Origin: Yersinia massiliensis
GTDB lineage: Bacteria > Pseudomonadota > Gammaproteobacteria > Enterobacterales > Enterobacteriaceae
DNA: 64,000 nt
Assembly: GCF_003048255.1 (NCBI RefSeq)
Contig: NZ_CP028487.1
Location: forward strand, 806,001 to 870,000
Reading direction: 5' to 3'
Shown here: positions 24,791 to 34,135 of the stretch, piece by piece
How positions within the stretch are numbered: the stretch's first letter is position 1
Layout of the letters: every line of letters begins with the position of its first letter
Notes under the pieces: model-generated
What the model saw: the letters and a program-made list of their open reading frames with translations, nothing else
Databases searched by the model: none
Told to the model about the DNA's origin: nothing
Translations under genes and position numbers: made by a program

Positions 24791-25457
24791 ACTTCTGAAG
24801 GTATAATTCTTCAACTTCTTGTTTTAATTGTTTTTGCTTATGAGGTTTTTGTAAGGATATTTCTTTTGGTTCGAAAGGTGCTTCATGAACTAAATTTTCT
24901 AACTTATTAACATGGCAGAGTGTACCTATGACAATCGCGCCATGTTGGATAGACAGCGAATTATAGGTGAGAACACCATTGATGTTACCGTGCTCGTCAA
25001 TATTGATGATGTCGGCGGTACATTTTCCTCGAACTGAACCATCTATATATAATTCATCGCAGGTGATATTACCTTCGACACGACCAGAACACAGAATACG
25101 TACCAGCCCATTAGTGACATGGATATCCCCCTTAACTTCTCCAAAAATTTCAATCTGCCCAGAAGAAGTCAGATTACCTTCGACGCGATTATCTTTGGCA
25201 ATAATGGTATGGGGGCCGTTTTCCTCAGAGGGAAGTAATGCAGGTAGGCTGAGGTTTTTTGTTTGTAAGTCATTACTTGGTTTTTTGTTTATTTTAAACA
25301 TATTTAGATTCTGCAATTGTGAACAATGGAGTGTAAATGAGCCTAATGCAAGGCAAGCTAAAACCAGTGTCAGTACTGTAGAGTAAGAGAGACAGGCGGT
25401 TAAAGCGAGCAGCCAAAAGCCGACGCCCAGATTAAAATAAAGATACCGCTTATTCAT
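24789..25457 (-). CDS. Membrane-anchored bactofilin (CcmA-type polymer-forming protein)
   Basis: 222 residues. Two hydrophobic segments at about 9-43 (FNLGVGFWLLALTACLSYST and LTLVLACLALGSFTL) anchor it in the membrane. Residues about 83-185 form the bactofilin beta-helix core, with repeated short hydrophobic rungs: IIAKDNRVEGNLTSSGQIEI, GEVKGDIHVTNG, GRVEGNITCDELYIDGSVRG and GNINGVLTYNSLSI. The tail is Lys/Glu-rich. Bactofilins self-assemble into filaments without nucleotide and act in cell shape and motility; Proteus mirabilis CcmA, a membrane-anchored bactofilin, affects shape and swarming. Convergent with the LuxR-type gene. A cell-envelope scaffold role is inferred. Confidence 0.85.
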   Translation of the reverse strand: MNKRYLYFNLGVGFWLLALTACLSYSTVLTLVLACLALGSFTLHCSQLQNLNMFKINKKPSNDLQTKNLSLPALLPSEENGPHTIIAKDNRVEGNLTSSGQIEIFGEVKGDIHVTNGLVRILCSGRVEGNITCDELYIDGSVRGKCTADIINIDEHGNINGVLTYNSLSIQHGAIVIGTLCHVNKLENLVHEAPFEPKEISLQKPHKQKQLKQEVEELYLQK

Positions 25458-25915
25458 ACTGAATTACCTGAGACTCAAGGAAAATTAAAATGAAAAAACT
25501 GACTCTTGATTATCCCCAAGATTATATAGGATATCACGTAATTTTAAACTGTTAATTGAACGAAAACGACAAGTTTTTGTTCGTATTTAATAGAATTGAT
25601 TTTTTTTATGTTGGGGGTAAAACAAATGTAAATTTAATTTATGTATTGACTCACACTTCTACTTGAAAATTAAATTCGGAGGGTTAAAGTATCGTATGTT
25701 TATTTTAAATGTGTATTAGTTAGCTCGTTAAGTAAATGGCTTGATATCCATCCCATATAGTCGATGTAAACATAGTCGATGTAAACATAGTCGATGCAAA
25801 CATAGTCGATGTAAACGCTGTGCGTAAGTGGTCATTTTCCATTAGTTTCTTCATCTAATATTACACATGACAGTTTTTAAATGCAGGTGTTACATATAAC
25901 CAAAAGGATTAGGCG
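25458..25915. other. AT-rich intergenic region with a 15-bp repeat array
   Basis: About 458 bp between the divergent bactofilin gene and the 64-residue gene. Very AT-rich on the left; carries the four-copy 15-bp repeat at 25756-25815. Promoters for both flanking genes are expected here. No further gene seen. Confidence 0.55.
25756..25815 (+). repeat. Four tandem 15-bp repeats
   Basis: Unit CATAGTCGATGTAAA in four head-to-tail copies: 25756-25770 (first base T), 25771-25785 (exact), 25786-25800 (one change, GCAAA) and 25801-25815 (exact). The period is not a whole number of helical turns. They end 100 bp before the start codon of the 64-residue gene. Confidence 0.92.
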
Positions 25916-26110
25916 ATGAGTGAGAGAAAAATCCAGTATATGCTTGATGAGATAAGAGAAATTGCTTCACGACACTCTGGTGAAAATGCCCACGTAGCAA
26001 TACTTAAAAGAAACGATGCAAACTATATACAAATCACTATATCTAATAGGACTTTCCTGGATATTGAGTTTCACCGAACTGCCTTACCCGATGCAAAAAG
26101 CATCGACTGA
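25916..26110 (+). CDS. Small protein of unknown function (64 residues)
   Basis: 64 residues, hydrophilic and predicted cytoplasmic: MSERKIQYMLDEIREIASRH, then HVAILKRNDANYIQITISN. AAGGAT lies about 8 bp before the ATG. It lacks membrane segments and recognisable motifs, but the codon use and ribosome site look real. It stands alone between the 15-bp repeat array and a sigma-28-controlled chemoreceptor gene. I do not recognise a family. Confidence 0.55.
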   Translation: MSERKIQYMLDEIREIASRHSGENAHVAILKRNDANYIQITISNRTFLDIEFHRTALPDAKSID

Positions 26111-26320
26111 AGCATTTTTTCAAATTCAATAACACCCATTAGTGGGATTGATTTTGTCATAAAAATAATGGATTCCATCCATTTCCTTCGTTTAAATCAT
26201 AGATATAAATTGCAATGATGCTTATTTTTCATCCGTAAAATCCTCGTTGAGTACTCACTTAAGTTTAGTGATGAGGCAATATAGTGACTAAAGTATCTGC
26301 ATATGTCAGGATGGGATTCA

Positions 26321-26347
26321 TTATGTTTTCTCTCTTCAGGCCGATAG
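26321..26347 (+). promoter_or_regulatory. Putative sigma-28 promoter of the first chemoreceptor gene
   Basis: -35 TTATGTTT (26321-26328), 11-bp spacer, -10 GCCGATAG (26340-26347), 31 bp before the ATG. The -10 matches the enterobacterial FliA consensus GCCGATAA in 7 of 8 bases, and the spacing is exact. Confidence 0.7.
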
Positions 26348-26378
26348 ATTATGTATATATCTAGAGGGAAGAGAGAAG

Positions 26379-28028
26379 ATGTTAAATCGTATTAAAATTG
26401 TCACTAGCTTTATGTTGGTCTTAATTATTTTTGGTATGCTGCAAATAACGTCCGGTGGACTTTTTTATAGTGCAATCAAAAACGATAAAGATAACTTTAA
26501 TAGCCTGCAAAGCATTAGTCAGCGGCAGACTGCCATATCTGCGAGTTGGACAGGATTAGTGAAAACCCGTGGTTTTCTCGCTCGTTCTGCCAACCGCCTT
26601 TCTTTAAATGACGTTAATGCCGTTCCGCCATTACTGCAAGCTGCCTCAGCCGCGTTAAAAGAGTCTGAGAAAGATTTTGCAGAATTTGAAGCATTACCCA
26701 CTACTATGAATACGGCATTCCTTCAAGACCTTAAGCGTAAGTACGATGGTTATCGTGCCGCGCTAGAGGAACTGAACCAGATGCTGGCTGCGGGTAAGCT
26801 TAGGGAGTATGCAGACCATCCGACACAGCGTTTCGAGACGGAATTTGAAGAGCAGTATAATAGCTATTTACAGCAAGCCAATCGCTTGTTTGAGGGGGCA
26901 GTAGCGGAGAACGAAACCACTTTCGTACAGACAATTTGGATACAAGTTGCTGTGCTCACGGTTGTTTTGTTAGTGATTATCTGTGTTTGGTTGGGCATCA
27001 AGCAAACGTTGATCTCCCCACTTAATCGCCTGATTGACAGTATTCGCCATATCTCAGGTGGAGACTTAGCAAGACATATCGACGTGGTAGGCACTAACGA
27101 AATGGGTGTGCTGGCGGATACATTACGCCACATGCAGGGCGAACTGGCTCGCACCGTCGGTGATGTCCGTAGCGGAGCCGATGCGATTTACAGCGGGGCG
27201 AGTGAAATCTCTGTTGGCAATAATGATCTCTCTTCACGTACAGAGCAGCAGGCCGCCTCTTTAGAAGAGACCGCTGCCAGTATGGAAGAGTTAACCGCGA
27301 CGGTGAAACAGAACGCCGAAAATGCCCGTCAAGCGAGTCATCTGGCGCTGAATGCGTCCGAAACGGCGCAGAAGGGTGGCAAAGTTGTTGATGACGTTGT
27401 ACAGACTATGCGTGATATCGGTGTGAGTTCTCAGAAGATTGCCGATATTATTAGTGTCATCGATGGAATTGCCTTCCAGACCAACATCTTGGCGCTTAAC
27501 GCTGCCGTTGAAGCTGCACGTGCGGGTGAACAGGGCCGTGGTTTTGCGGTTGTGGCGGGTGAGGTGCGTAACTTGGCACAACGAAGCGCTCAAGCTGCAC
27601 GTGAAATCAAAAGTTTGATTGAAGATTCTGTTGGCCGTGTCGAAATGGGTTCTACCCTAGTGGAACGCGCAGGTGAAACCATGGATGAAATCGTCAATGC
27701 GGTGACTCGAGTCACTGATATTATGGGTGAAATTGCTTCTGCTTCTGACGAACAAAGCCGCGGTATCGATCAAGTGGGGCTAGCGGTAGTGGAAATGGAT
27801 CGTGTCACTCAGCAAAACGCCGCATTGGTCGAAGAATCTGCCGCAGCCGCAGCCGCGCTAGAAGAACAAGCCAGCCGTTTGACCCAAGCTGTTGCCGTAT
27901 TCCATATTCAGCAGGAACGAATGAATACGTTTGAGCATGCCGCAACCAAAAATGTGGCGCCGCCAGCCATGGCTATTGCACGTAAAGCCAGTGCAGCGAC
28001 TGCAAGCGACAGTTGGGAAACATTCTAA
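26379..28028 (+). CDS. Methyl-accepting chemotaxis protein (Tsr/Tar-like) with CheR-docking tail
   Basis: 549 residues. TM1 at about 8-30, a four-helix-bundle periplasmic ligand domain (30-185) and TM2 (about 187-210). HAMP follows ([20 protein letters not shown]) and a signalling domain with the canonical hairpin tip ([40 protein letters not shown]). The last residues are SWETF, a variant of the NWETF pentapeptide that tethers CheR and CheB in major receptors. It is thus a high-abundance type receptor able to serve others in the array. Ligand not predictable. GAGAGAAG precedes the ATG; expression from the upstream sigma-28 site is likely. A strong terminator follows. Confidence 0.92.
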   Translation: MLNRIKIVTSFMLVLIIFGMLQITSGGLFYSAIKNDKDNFNSLQSISQRQTAISASWTGLVKTRGFLARSANRLSLNDVNAVPPLLQAASAALKESEKDFAEFEALPTTMNTAFLQDLKRKYDGYRAALEELNQMLAAGKLREYADHPTQRFETEFEEQYNSYLQQANRLFEGAVAENETTFVQTIWIQVAVLTVVLLVIICVWLGIKQTLISPLNRLIDSIRHISGGDLARHIDVVGTNEMGVLADTLRHMQGELARTVGDVRSGADAIYSGASEISVGNNDLSSRTEQQAASLEETAASMEELTATVKQNAENARQASHLALNASETAQKGGKVVDDVVQTMRDIGVSSQKIADIISVIDGIAFQTNILALNAAVEAARAGEQGRGFAVVAGEVRNLAQRSAQAAREIKSLIEDSVGRVEMGSTLVERAGETMDEIVNAVTRVTDIMGEIASASDEQSRGIDQVGLAVVEMDRVTQQNAALVEESAAAAAALEEQASRLTQAVAVFHIQQERMNTFEHAATKNVAPPAMAIARKASAATASDSWETF

Positions 28029-28037
28029 TATAGACAA

Positions 28038-28069
28038 GAGCCCTGTATCGTACAGGGCTCAATTTTTTT
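28038..28069 (+). terminator. Rho-independent terminator after the chemoreceptor gene
   Basis: Perfect 10-bp stem GAGCCCTGTA / TACAGGGCTC with a 3-nt loop (28038-28060), then AATTTTTTT. Confidence 0.92.
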
Positions 28070-28106
28070 CTAATCAGTATTCTCTATAAGTTGCAGTAGA
28101 ATAGGA

Positions 28107-28721
28107 CTAGCAAATCTTATTACGGCGGGCAAAAGAGAATAAATCCATCAAAGTCTTACATTCTAATTTATCCATTAATCGACTTTTATAAGTACTCACT
28201 GTTTTACTACTGATTCTCATTTCTGACGCGATACTCATCGTACTTAAGCTATCAAGAATATAACGCATCACTTTTATTTCTTGCATTGAGAGCAGATCAA
28301 GTTTTTCTTTCTCAGAGGTAGGCTTGACGTTCAACTCATCGGATATGAAAGGAAAATAGCTGTAACCTTTTTGCGCCGCTTCAATGGCAGGAATAATATC
28401 TGTAATACAATGTTTTTTACTGATAAATGCATTTGCTCCTGCATCAGCACTCCGCTGACTATAAAAAAGATCGTTATTCGCTGACACCACGATGATGATG
28501 CCGATATATCTTTTTTTTCTCAGTTTTACAATGACTTCGATTCCGCTTAGTCTTGGCATATCAGCGTCTAAAATCACTACGTCTGGTTGAGCGTTTTTCA
28601 TCAACTTCAGTGCTTCAGCACCATTATCAGATTCAAATAATACATTCACACCAGCATTCTCAAGTAAATTTCGAATGACAGCACGCGCAAGCGGATGATT
28701 ATCGATAATGATCGCTTTCAT
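28107..28721 (-). CDS. NarL/FimZ-type response regulator
   Basis: 204 residues. Receiver domain at 1-120 with Asp7 (IIIDNHPLAR), phospho-acceptor Asp52 in VVILDADMPRLSG and the conserved Lys in FISKKH. LuxR-type helix-turn-helix at about 140-200: LSMQEIKVMRYILDSLSTMS then SEMRISSKTVSTYKSRLMDK. The arrangement and wording are closest to FimZ/EvgA-like regulators, which control fimbriae and motility. No partner histidine kinase is in the window, so it is an orphan here. AAGG precedes the ATG. Target genes are unknown; srfABC and the chemoreceptor are adjacent. Confidence 0.87.
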   Translation of the reverse strand: MKAIIIDNHPLARAVIRNLLENAGVNVLFESDNGAEALKLMKNAQPDVVILDADMPRLSGIEVIVKLRKKRYIGIIIVVSANNDLFYSQRSADAGANAFISKKHCITDIIPAIEAAQKGYSYFPFISDELNVKPTSEKEKLDLLSMQEIKVMRYILDSLSTMSIASEMRISSKTVSTYKSRLMDKLECKTLMDLFSFARRNKIC

Positions 28722-28885
28722 CGGGGTAACCTTATTTAATATTGTAATACTGCCTAATGACTGTAATGGTGTTGTAAGAATTAAATGCTAAATAAATCAA
28801 TATCTGCGTCCATGAGAATTATTTTATGGAAACAGTTAATTTAAAAAATCGTATTAAGCTGATGGCACTGTTCTGGATTTAAACC

Positions 28886-29623
28886 CTATTCCTCATGTTG
28901 CTCTAACGTGCGGTTGTAGAGTGCAATTAACCAGTCACCCAGCCACACGATATTACTGTGTACCTGATTATCTAGTTCAGCTAAAGGTGCCTCTCTCAGA
29001 AGAGGGCTAAAGAGCGCTGAATCACGATGAATATGGCTGTTTGGCCTCATCTCTGGTGCAACACGATCATAGCCAAGCCACGTAATAAATTCGTTTAAAA
29101 CCATTTTTGTACAGTAGGCTCTGGCGATCGGATCACCTTTTAAATCGTCAATCATACGGGCCAGATAGGTTTGAAGGTCAGTCTTGTCGCTTGCCTGGAT
29201 CAAAACATGACACAACATCTGTAACTGCTGAGGGGTTAGCCCACAACGTAAAGCCAGTTCTGCATCAAATCCTTTTTCGCGAATATGATTGATCCAGTGC
29301 CGATAGGCTCTGGCGGCGAAACCTTTTTCATCGACGCCACATGCCAACGAAGTATCATCGCCAAACAGATTGATCGTAGAAGGTAAAATGGCTGACCCCT
29401 CCGGTGTTTCTGGTTGTAGCCTGATGGCTTCAAATGCCTGTTCATTGATCGTGAGTTCACAGAGCAATTCACCATGACGATCGGAACTGGCTTGCAGTGC
29501 GCGCAGGAGTTTTTCAGCTTCATGAACAGTGAACATCGCATCGGCTTCATTCTCTAAGCACGTGTTCTGCTGGCGAGTGTTTTGAACACAAGATATTAGG
29601 GCATCGGGTTTGGTATATGTCAT
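28886..29623 (-). CDS. srfC: SrfC-like protein, strongly shortened
   Basis: 245 residues. It occupies the srfC position, overlapping the srfB stop by ATGA. Usual SrfC proteins (Virul_Fac family) are about 700-850 residues and carry a P-loop GTPase-like region after the first ~80 residues; none is visible here. The N-terminus (MTYTKPDALISCVQN then DAMFTVHEAEKLLRALQAS) and the C-terminal half (RAYRHWINHIREKG, KMVLNEFITWLGYD, IVWLGDWLIALYNRTLEQ) look like the two ends of the family joined together. I infer an internal in-frame deletion; the frame itself is intact. Function of the family is not established; in Salmonella srfABC belongs to the flagellar regulon. Confidence 0.55.
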   Translation of the reverse strand: MTYTKPDALISCVQNTRQQNTCLENEADAMFTVHEAEKLLRALQASSDRHGELLCELTINEQAFEAIRLQPETPEGSAILPSTINLFGDDTSLACGVDEKGFAARAYRHWINHIREKGFDAELALRCGLTPQQLQMLCHVLIQASDKTDLQTYLARMIDDLKGDPIARAYCTKMVLNEFITWLGYDRVAPEMRPNSHIHRDSALFSPLLREAPLAELDNQVHSNIVWLGDWLIALYNRTLEQHEE

Positions 29624-32538
29624 TGGTACAAGTTCCCACTATCAATCCAGTATTCTCTGGCGGCAGTATGGTTATCGGTTAGTGTGTGCAATGAAAGGCG
29701 GAGACAATCACAGGAGACAGGGCTGCCGTCTTGCAATGTTGCATCAATAAGCACGAGCTCATCGCTATTGGCTTCTCGACGCAGGCGAACAGACAAAATG
29801 GCACCGTTGGCAAGTGTTCTTGCGAGCTGCGGGTCGCGTAGCGTCAATTGGTAAAGCGGTGTAGCAGGCCAACTTGGGTTAGCAAGCTGTCGGAAGCCCA
29901 AGCGAGTGTTACCACGTATCGCAAGAGTCATCTCTTGCGATGCTCCTTCGTTGTGCTGGATATACGTATTTTCTTCAGCGAGCAGATTGTGTTCGTCGAT
30001 CACCCCTAAATAGCGGATGGTTGAGGTCGATTGAATATTCCCGACGCTAAAGTTGAATCCTGGCAGGCGTAAGTCCATCGCCAAACGGTACAGCATGGCC
30101 CCAGCCACCGCGGTGGTTTTGGGATTGCTTGCGGCTATTTTCTGATTGAAGGGAAAACCGTCGGGTAGTGGGTCATTCTGCATCCAGACAATGCGGCTTG
30201 ATGGCACCGGTTGGCGGCGGCGCAAGTAAGTCTGCACACCAGGTAGGCAACTTGGGCGCCCAGACAAGAGCAGTACGTCGCAGCAGTAATACTCGATGAC
30301 TTCGCAAAGTGACTGCAATGTTTGGGTCAGAGAAAATTGGCCAGTTAATAGGGCGTTGCTCAGGGTTTGGGGATCGACGCGTAAAGGGATATCTAATACC
30401 TTGCATGCGCCACCCGCCTGAAGAACCGCATCCTCGATATAGGCAATGACTTGTGGTGTGGGCGGCTGGGCCAGCAAAGCGCCGAACGTGGTATCCACAG
30501 TCTGTCCTGCTTCCCACGCCTTCAGCAGCGCGTATCCCAATGGCATTATCAATAGCAATGTGGCTTGTTGACGCAAGACATCGCGGCCATCGTGGCTTAA
30601 TGATGATCCAAATAGCTGACGCAGCAACCCCTCGCTATCATCAACGCCCGCCTGACAAATGGCTTCCTCCATCGCTCGCAGGATTTCCTGACGAATGACT
30701 TCCAGCAAAAGGTCATCACCTGCATTTTTAAAGCCTTCGCGGAATAATAACTGGGGGGTGATTTTGACATTACTGCTCACCGCGGTATCAATGTCATAAC
30801 GAGTGATCGCTAAATCTGTGGTGCCACCACCAATATCGATAGCGGCAACACGGAGTGTCCGATCATCCATTTCGCCTTTACCGTGCCTGCGGTCAGGGCG
30901 GCGGAGCAGACTAAAAAGTTTGTCGATTCTGCCGCCACAGCGGCGGTTTTCATTATATAACCAGACCAGTTGGCTACAGGATGCCTCATCCCAGTCGAGG
31001 GAGATTGTTGGCACTGGGACTTTGCTTTTCGCTCTTTCCAGTGGCGTATTGAAGCCTTCGTCATGCTGATGCCAGTTCAAACTCTTCCAGACCAGCGCGA
31101 TAGCCTCGTTCATATGTTGGTGAAAGCGTTTCCGCTCTTGACTTGGCATGGCGGAAGGGAGTGTCAGAATTATGTGCCGTAAGTGGCGGGGCGCATGGCG
31201 ATAACCCTTCTGTTGGCGTGAGGCCGGACTATTAATTTGTACCAATGTTTGTGCTAATAACTCGCTCAGAATGAGTGTCATTAGTGATGCACGGCTATAA
31301 CGAGGCGTGAAGACCGGCAGGCGTTCATTTTGATCCAGCGAGTACAGCGGCGTGCCCTCATCATTCACCAAGTGCATCAGGGGGAGTGCAGTCGCGAGTG
31401 GCTCATGTTGGCGGCCACTAAAACGCCAAGGCTCGCTAACGGGGGTGGTATCCCATAAGTACCGGCGAGGACTTGAAAGGCCGCTTCCCCCCTCGCTACC
31501 GGCGCGCTGTAGTGTGATTTTTTTGGCCTCATCACCAAGACGAACGATCGAGGGCCAACTAAAGGCGGCTTCACGCCCACTTTCCAATGAAAAGTAGGGT
31601 TTGCCAAAGCGTGCTTCATTAAATTCCAGTCGACTGGAAAAGAGCGATGAGCTCATGAGCTGAGGTTGACTTAATGAGCGTAAGCGCAGTTCCGCACATT
31701 GCTTGAGCCCATCATTATTGAGCCCATGATCTTCAATAACCGCGCCGCAAGTATGTGTGCTCCCCACATCGAGCACCAGATCGACGGGAATTGCAGGGGT
31801 GTGGAGTGTTTCGCGACTGAGTAAGATCTCGGGCAAGGCCAAATGATTAGCCATAATGTTCAGCAGATTAAGAAAATGGGCCTGATATTCGAATGCTTTC
31901 AGCGCTGTGGCGATATCCTGTTCGCTGCGCTGTTCATGTTCTCTGGCATAGGTCGAAAAGACTTCACGCAGCCAGCCGTCGACCCAAGTATTATCGAGGA
32001 ATGCAGCAATATCCGCATTACGCCAAGCGAAGGCAAAACGCACCCCATTGTCGATATCCGCTTGTATCGGGGCAAGTTGCGAATGAGCGTCGTCACCGGT
32101 GGGGATCTGTGTATCAAACGCGATACACATCCGCACCGTATTTCCCGCAGCATCGGGTTTCTGCAAACGCGTAAACTGCACTCGTGACCAGTTATCTGGG
32201 CCGCTTCCTGATGCAATGCCTTGGCTACGGCGCAACCAAGGCAGCGGTAACCACACGCCGTCAAGGAGTGCAAGTGAGTGCGATAGTAGGATAGTGCTCT
32301 CTGGTCTGACGATTTCGGCCGTATCTTCAGGAGGACAGGGGATCGTAAATTTGCCATCTATGGCATCTTGCTGGAGATTTAATAGCGGGCCATTCGCCGT
32401 CTGGCGAACGAAATACCCTTTGTCCTTCTCACCAAAAGCGAGGGACAGACCAAAATCGAGAAACTGGATACCGCTATCCTGAATCAATGTGACATCGGGC
32501 TTATAGTGCACAAGTTCAATGAGCATTTGATTATCCAT
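29620..32538 (-). CDS. srfB: SrfB, actin/Hsp70-fold ATPase-like virulence-associated protein
   Basis: 972 residues, the usual SrfB length. Two phosphate-binding motifs of the actin/Hsp70 superfamily are clear: DVGSTHTCGAVI at about residue 258 and AAIDIGGGTTDLAI at about 568. A later DVLLLSGRPSCLPGV resembles the adenosine-binding glycine motif. It is predicted cytoplasmic and soluble. SrfB belongs to the srfABC operon (SsrB-regulated factors of Salmonella, also found to be under flagellar FlhDC/FliA control); the biochemical role is unknown. ATG overlaps the srfA end by 8 bp and its stop overlaps srfC by 4 bp, so the three are translationally coupled. Confidence 0.85.
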   Translation of the reverse strand: MDNQMLIELVHYKPDVTLIQDSGIQFLDFGLSLAFGEKDKGYFVRQTANGPLLNLQQDAIDGKFTIPCPPEDTAEIVRPESTILLSHSLALLDGVWLPLPWLRRSQGIASGSGPDNWSRVQFTRLQKPDAAGNTVRMCIAFDTQIPTGDDAHSQLAPIQADIDNGVRFAFAWRNADIAAFLDNTWVDGWLREVFSTYAREHEQRSEQDIATALKAFEYQAHFLNLLNIMANHLALPEILLSRETLHTPAIPVDLVLDVGSTHTCGAVIEDHGLNNDGLKQCAELRLRSLSQPQLMSSSLFSSRLEFNEARFGKPYFSLESGREAAFSWPSIVRLGDEAKKITLQRAGSEGGSGLSSPRRYLWDTTPVSEPWRFSGRQHEPLATALPLMHLVNDEGTPLYSLDQNERLPVFTPRYSRASLMTLILSELLAQTLVQINSPASRQQKGYRHAPRHLRHIILTLPSAMPSQERKRFHQHMNEAIALVWKSLNWHQHDEGFNTPLERAKSKVPVPTISLDWDEASCSQLVWLYNENRRCGGRIDKLFSLLRRPDRRHGKGEMDDRTLRVAAIDIGGGTTDLAITRYDIDTAVSSNVKITPQLLFREGFKNAGDDLLLEVIRQEILRAMEEAICQAGVDDSEGLLRQLFGSSLSHDGRDVLRQQATLLLIMPLGYALLKAWEAGQTVDTTFGALLAQPPTPQVIAYIEDAVLQAGGACKVLDIPLRVDPQTLSNALLTGQFSLTQTLQSLCEVIEYYCCDVLLLSGRPSCLPGVQTYLRRRQPVPSSRIVWMQNDPLPDGFPFNQKIAASNPKTTAVAGAMLYRLAMDLRLPGFNFSVGNIQSTSTIRYLGVIDEHNLLAEENTYIQHNEGASQEMTLAIRGNTRLGFRQLANPSWPATPLYQLTLRDPQLARTLANGAILSVRLRREANSDELVLIDATLQDGSPVSCDCLRLSLHTLTDNHTAAREYWIDSGNLYQ

Positions 32539-33850
32539 TTACTTTCTTAAACGTCAGTGAGGCTGACTCTGTATTTGCCCATTGCGCGTGACAAAGTGCG
32601 ATATCTTCGGTGCCGGGTTTACAACTGAGATCGGGAACCGCCAGCCATGTTCCATCGCCGCAGCGAGCCCGTGACTTGCTTTTCATTGAAAGGGTGCCTG
32701 ACGGAAGCAAACCCGCAGTTATTGTTGCCTGACAAATTTGTTTGCCTTTTGATAGGCGGATGTTGCCTTTACCATTCGTGATTTGTACGCGCATGGCTGG
32801 CAGGTTGTCGTTATCTCGTTCGACATACTGGGCTTGCCAGTTTCCGTTCAAAAACTTGATTGATCCCGCTTTAATAGAATTGGGGAACATGACCAGTGCA
32901 TTCTCAACAACCGGAACGGCCTGCGGTGCCGCTTTATGTGTGATGGCGACGGTCGCGTGTTCTAGCGGCAACGTTGGCGTGAAAATAGTTTCTGGCTCAA
33001 ACCGTTGCTCACTGGCGTGCTGAGGGACTTCAACGGTGTGAACCGGTAAGTTAATTTTGTTGAACGCTTTAATACTCAGCGCTTCATTGTTTGACGATGA
33101 CGGTTTTGAAGATAAATCATCAGGTGCGACAGGCGCTGTCGCAAAGATAAAGGACAGTGATATTGCGGCAATGCCAACGAAGGAGATAGTGGCCAATCCA
33201 TAATAGAAAGGGCGTTTACTGTCTCTACGCTGAGGCATGGGCTGAGCGATTTCTGATGTATCAGGCATCTTTTCTTGCTCAACAGGTAGGGGTTTAGGGC
33301 TGTCTTCTGGTGGCACAACGGCAGGCACTCGTTCTGCTTTTGGTGGTATCAACTGCGCGCGATGACGTTCGCTCAAGATAAGATTATCCAGCGCATGTTG
33401 AGCGGGAGGCTGAGCCGGGTCAGTAAACCCCCAGAATGCGATAACGGGCTTCCCATTTTGCAGCCAAATGTATTGAGCGCTAGGGAATTGAAAAACATGC
33501 TTGAGCAGCATGGCAAGCATCCGCAGTGTCAGGTTCTCTGCATTTGTGGCGAGTGTACGCAACGCTTCAACTTTGGCGCGGCAGTGCAGTAGATCGTCGA
33601 GTGCTTGTTGACGAAGTGAAGCGTTGGCGCTTGCCCATGGTGTCACCGCGCCACGACGAGGCGCGTACCAATCGATACGCTCGCCTTCATGATGGCATTG
33701 CGGAATTGCCAGACAATCTGCGACGGCTTGTAACCCGCGTAAGCGTAATGCTTCTCGTATTTGTAATGCTGAATCAAATACTAGCTGGCCATTTTCGCCC
33801 AATGCCAAATAATGGCTACGCACGCCACTTCGCAGTAATGGTTTTACCAC
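32531..33850 (-). CDS. srfA: SrfA, membrane-anchored SrfABC component
   Basis: 439 residues from GTG at 33848-33850 (GGGATAA about 8 bp upstream). The N-terminal ~200 residues are cytoplasmic and start MVKPLLRSGVRSHYLALGEN. One membrane helix is at about 213-236 (FYYGLATISFVGIAAISLSF). The C-terminal ~200 residues are predicted periplasmic, with a beta-rich end containing three or four cysteines (QICQATITAG, SRARCGDGTW, DLSCKPG, DIALCHAQW) that may form disulfides. First gene of srfA-srfB-srfC. No sigma-28 site of the type seen at flgM or fliC was found upstream. Confidence 0.8.
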   Translation of the reverse strand: MVKPLLRSGVRSHYLALGENGQLVFDSALQIREALRLRGLQAVADCLAIPQCHHEGERIDWYAPRRGAVTPWASANASLRQQALDDLLHCRAKVEALRTLATNAENLTLRMLAMLLKHVFQFPSAQYIWLQNGKPVIAFWGFTDPAQPPAQHALDNLILSERHRAQLIPPKAERVPAVVPPEDSPKPLPVEQEKMPDTSEIAQPMPQRRDSKRPFYYGLATISFVGIAAISLSFIFATAPVAPDDLSSKPSSSNNEALSIKAFNKINLPVHTVEVPQHASEQRFEPETIFTPTLPLEHATVAITHKAAPQAVPVVENALVMFPNSIKAGSIKFLNGNWQAQYVERDNDNLPAMRVQITNGKGNIRLSKGKQICQATITAGLLPSGTLSMKSKSRARCGDGTWLAVPDLSCKPGTEDIALCHAQWANTESASLTFKKVNG

Positions 33851-33984
33851 GTTATTTATCCCGTTATTAACGATGAAAGTGAAATAAGAATCGTGGGCTA
33901 TTTTAACGGATTTTGATTGAGAAATAAGGTGAGCGGAGAGGGCGAAAAGCAGAAGGAAATAGTGCTAATTATCACGTTGGCAGG

Positions 33985-34011
33985 TAAATTGTTATTTAAA
34001 ATAACAATTTA
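33985..34011. repeat. Perfect 12-bp AT-rich inverted repeat upstream of srfA
   Basis: TAAATTGTTATT (33985-33996), 3-bp centre, AATAACAATTTA (34000-34011). All 12 pairs match. No T-run follows on the minus strand, which favours a dimeric-protein operator over a terminator. It lies 135 bp before the srfA start. Confidence 0.75.
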
Positions 34012-34089
34012 ATAAAATAATTAATGTGTATATTGCAACGTGTAAAATAGATTCTAGCTTTGATTTCCTCTTTATTGGTTGAAAATTAT

Positions 34090-34125
34090 AAAAAAAGCTT
34101 CCAATCAAAGTGGTAACTGGAAGCT
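34090..34125 (-). terminator. Rho-independent terminator after flgN
   Basis: On the minus strand, 8-bp stem AGCTTCCA / TGGAAGCT (34118-34125 with 34096-34103), 14-nt loop, followed by a run of T (A-run 34090-34095 on the plus strand). It separates flgAMN from srfABC. Confidence 0.85.
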
Positions 34126-34135
34126 GCGAGTACGA

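Larger units (their letters stand above)
33851..34135. other. Divider between srfABC and the flg genes
   Basis: About 285 bp, AT-rich, between two leftward units. It holds a perfect 12-bp inverted repeat at 33985-34011 and the flgN terminator at its right end. The srfA promoter must lie here. Confidence 0.5.

Noticed and set aside
25756..25815. CRISPR array (four short repeats).
   Set aside because: The 15-bp units are directly adjacent with no spacers, and no cas genes are in the window.
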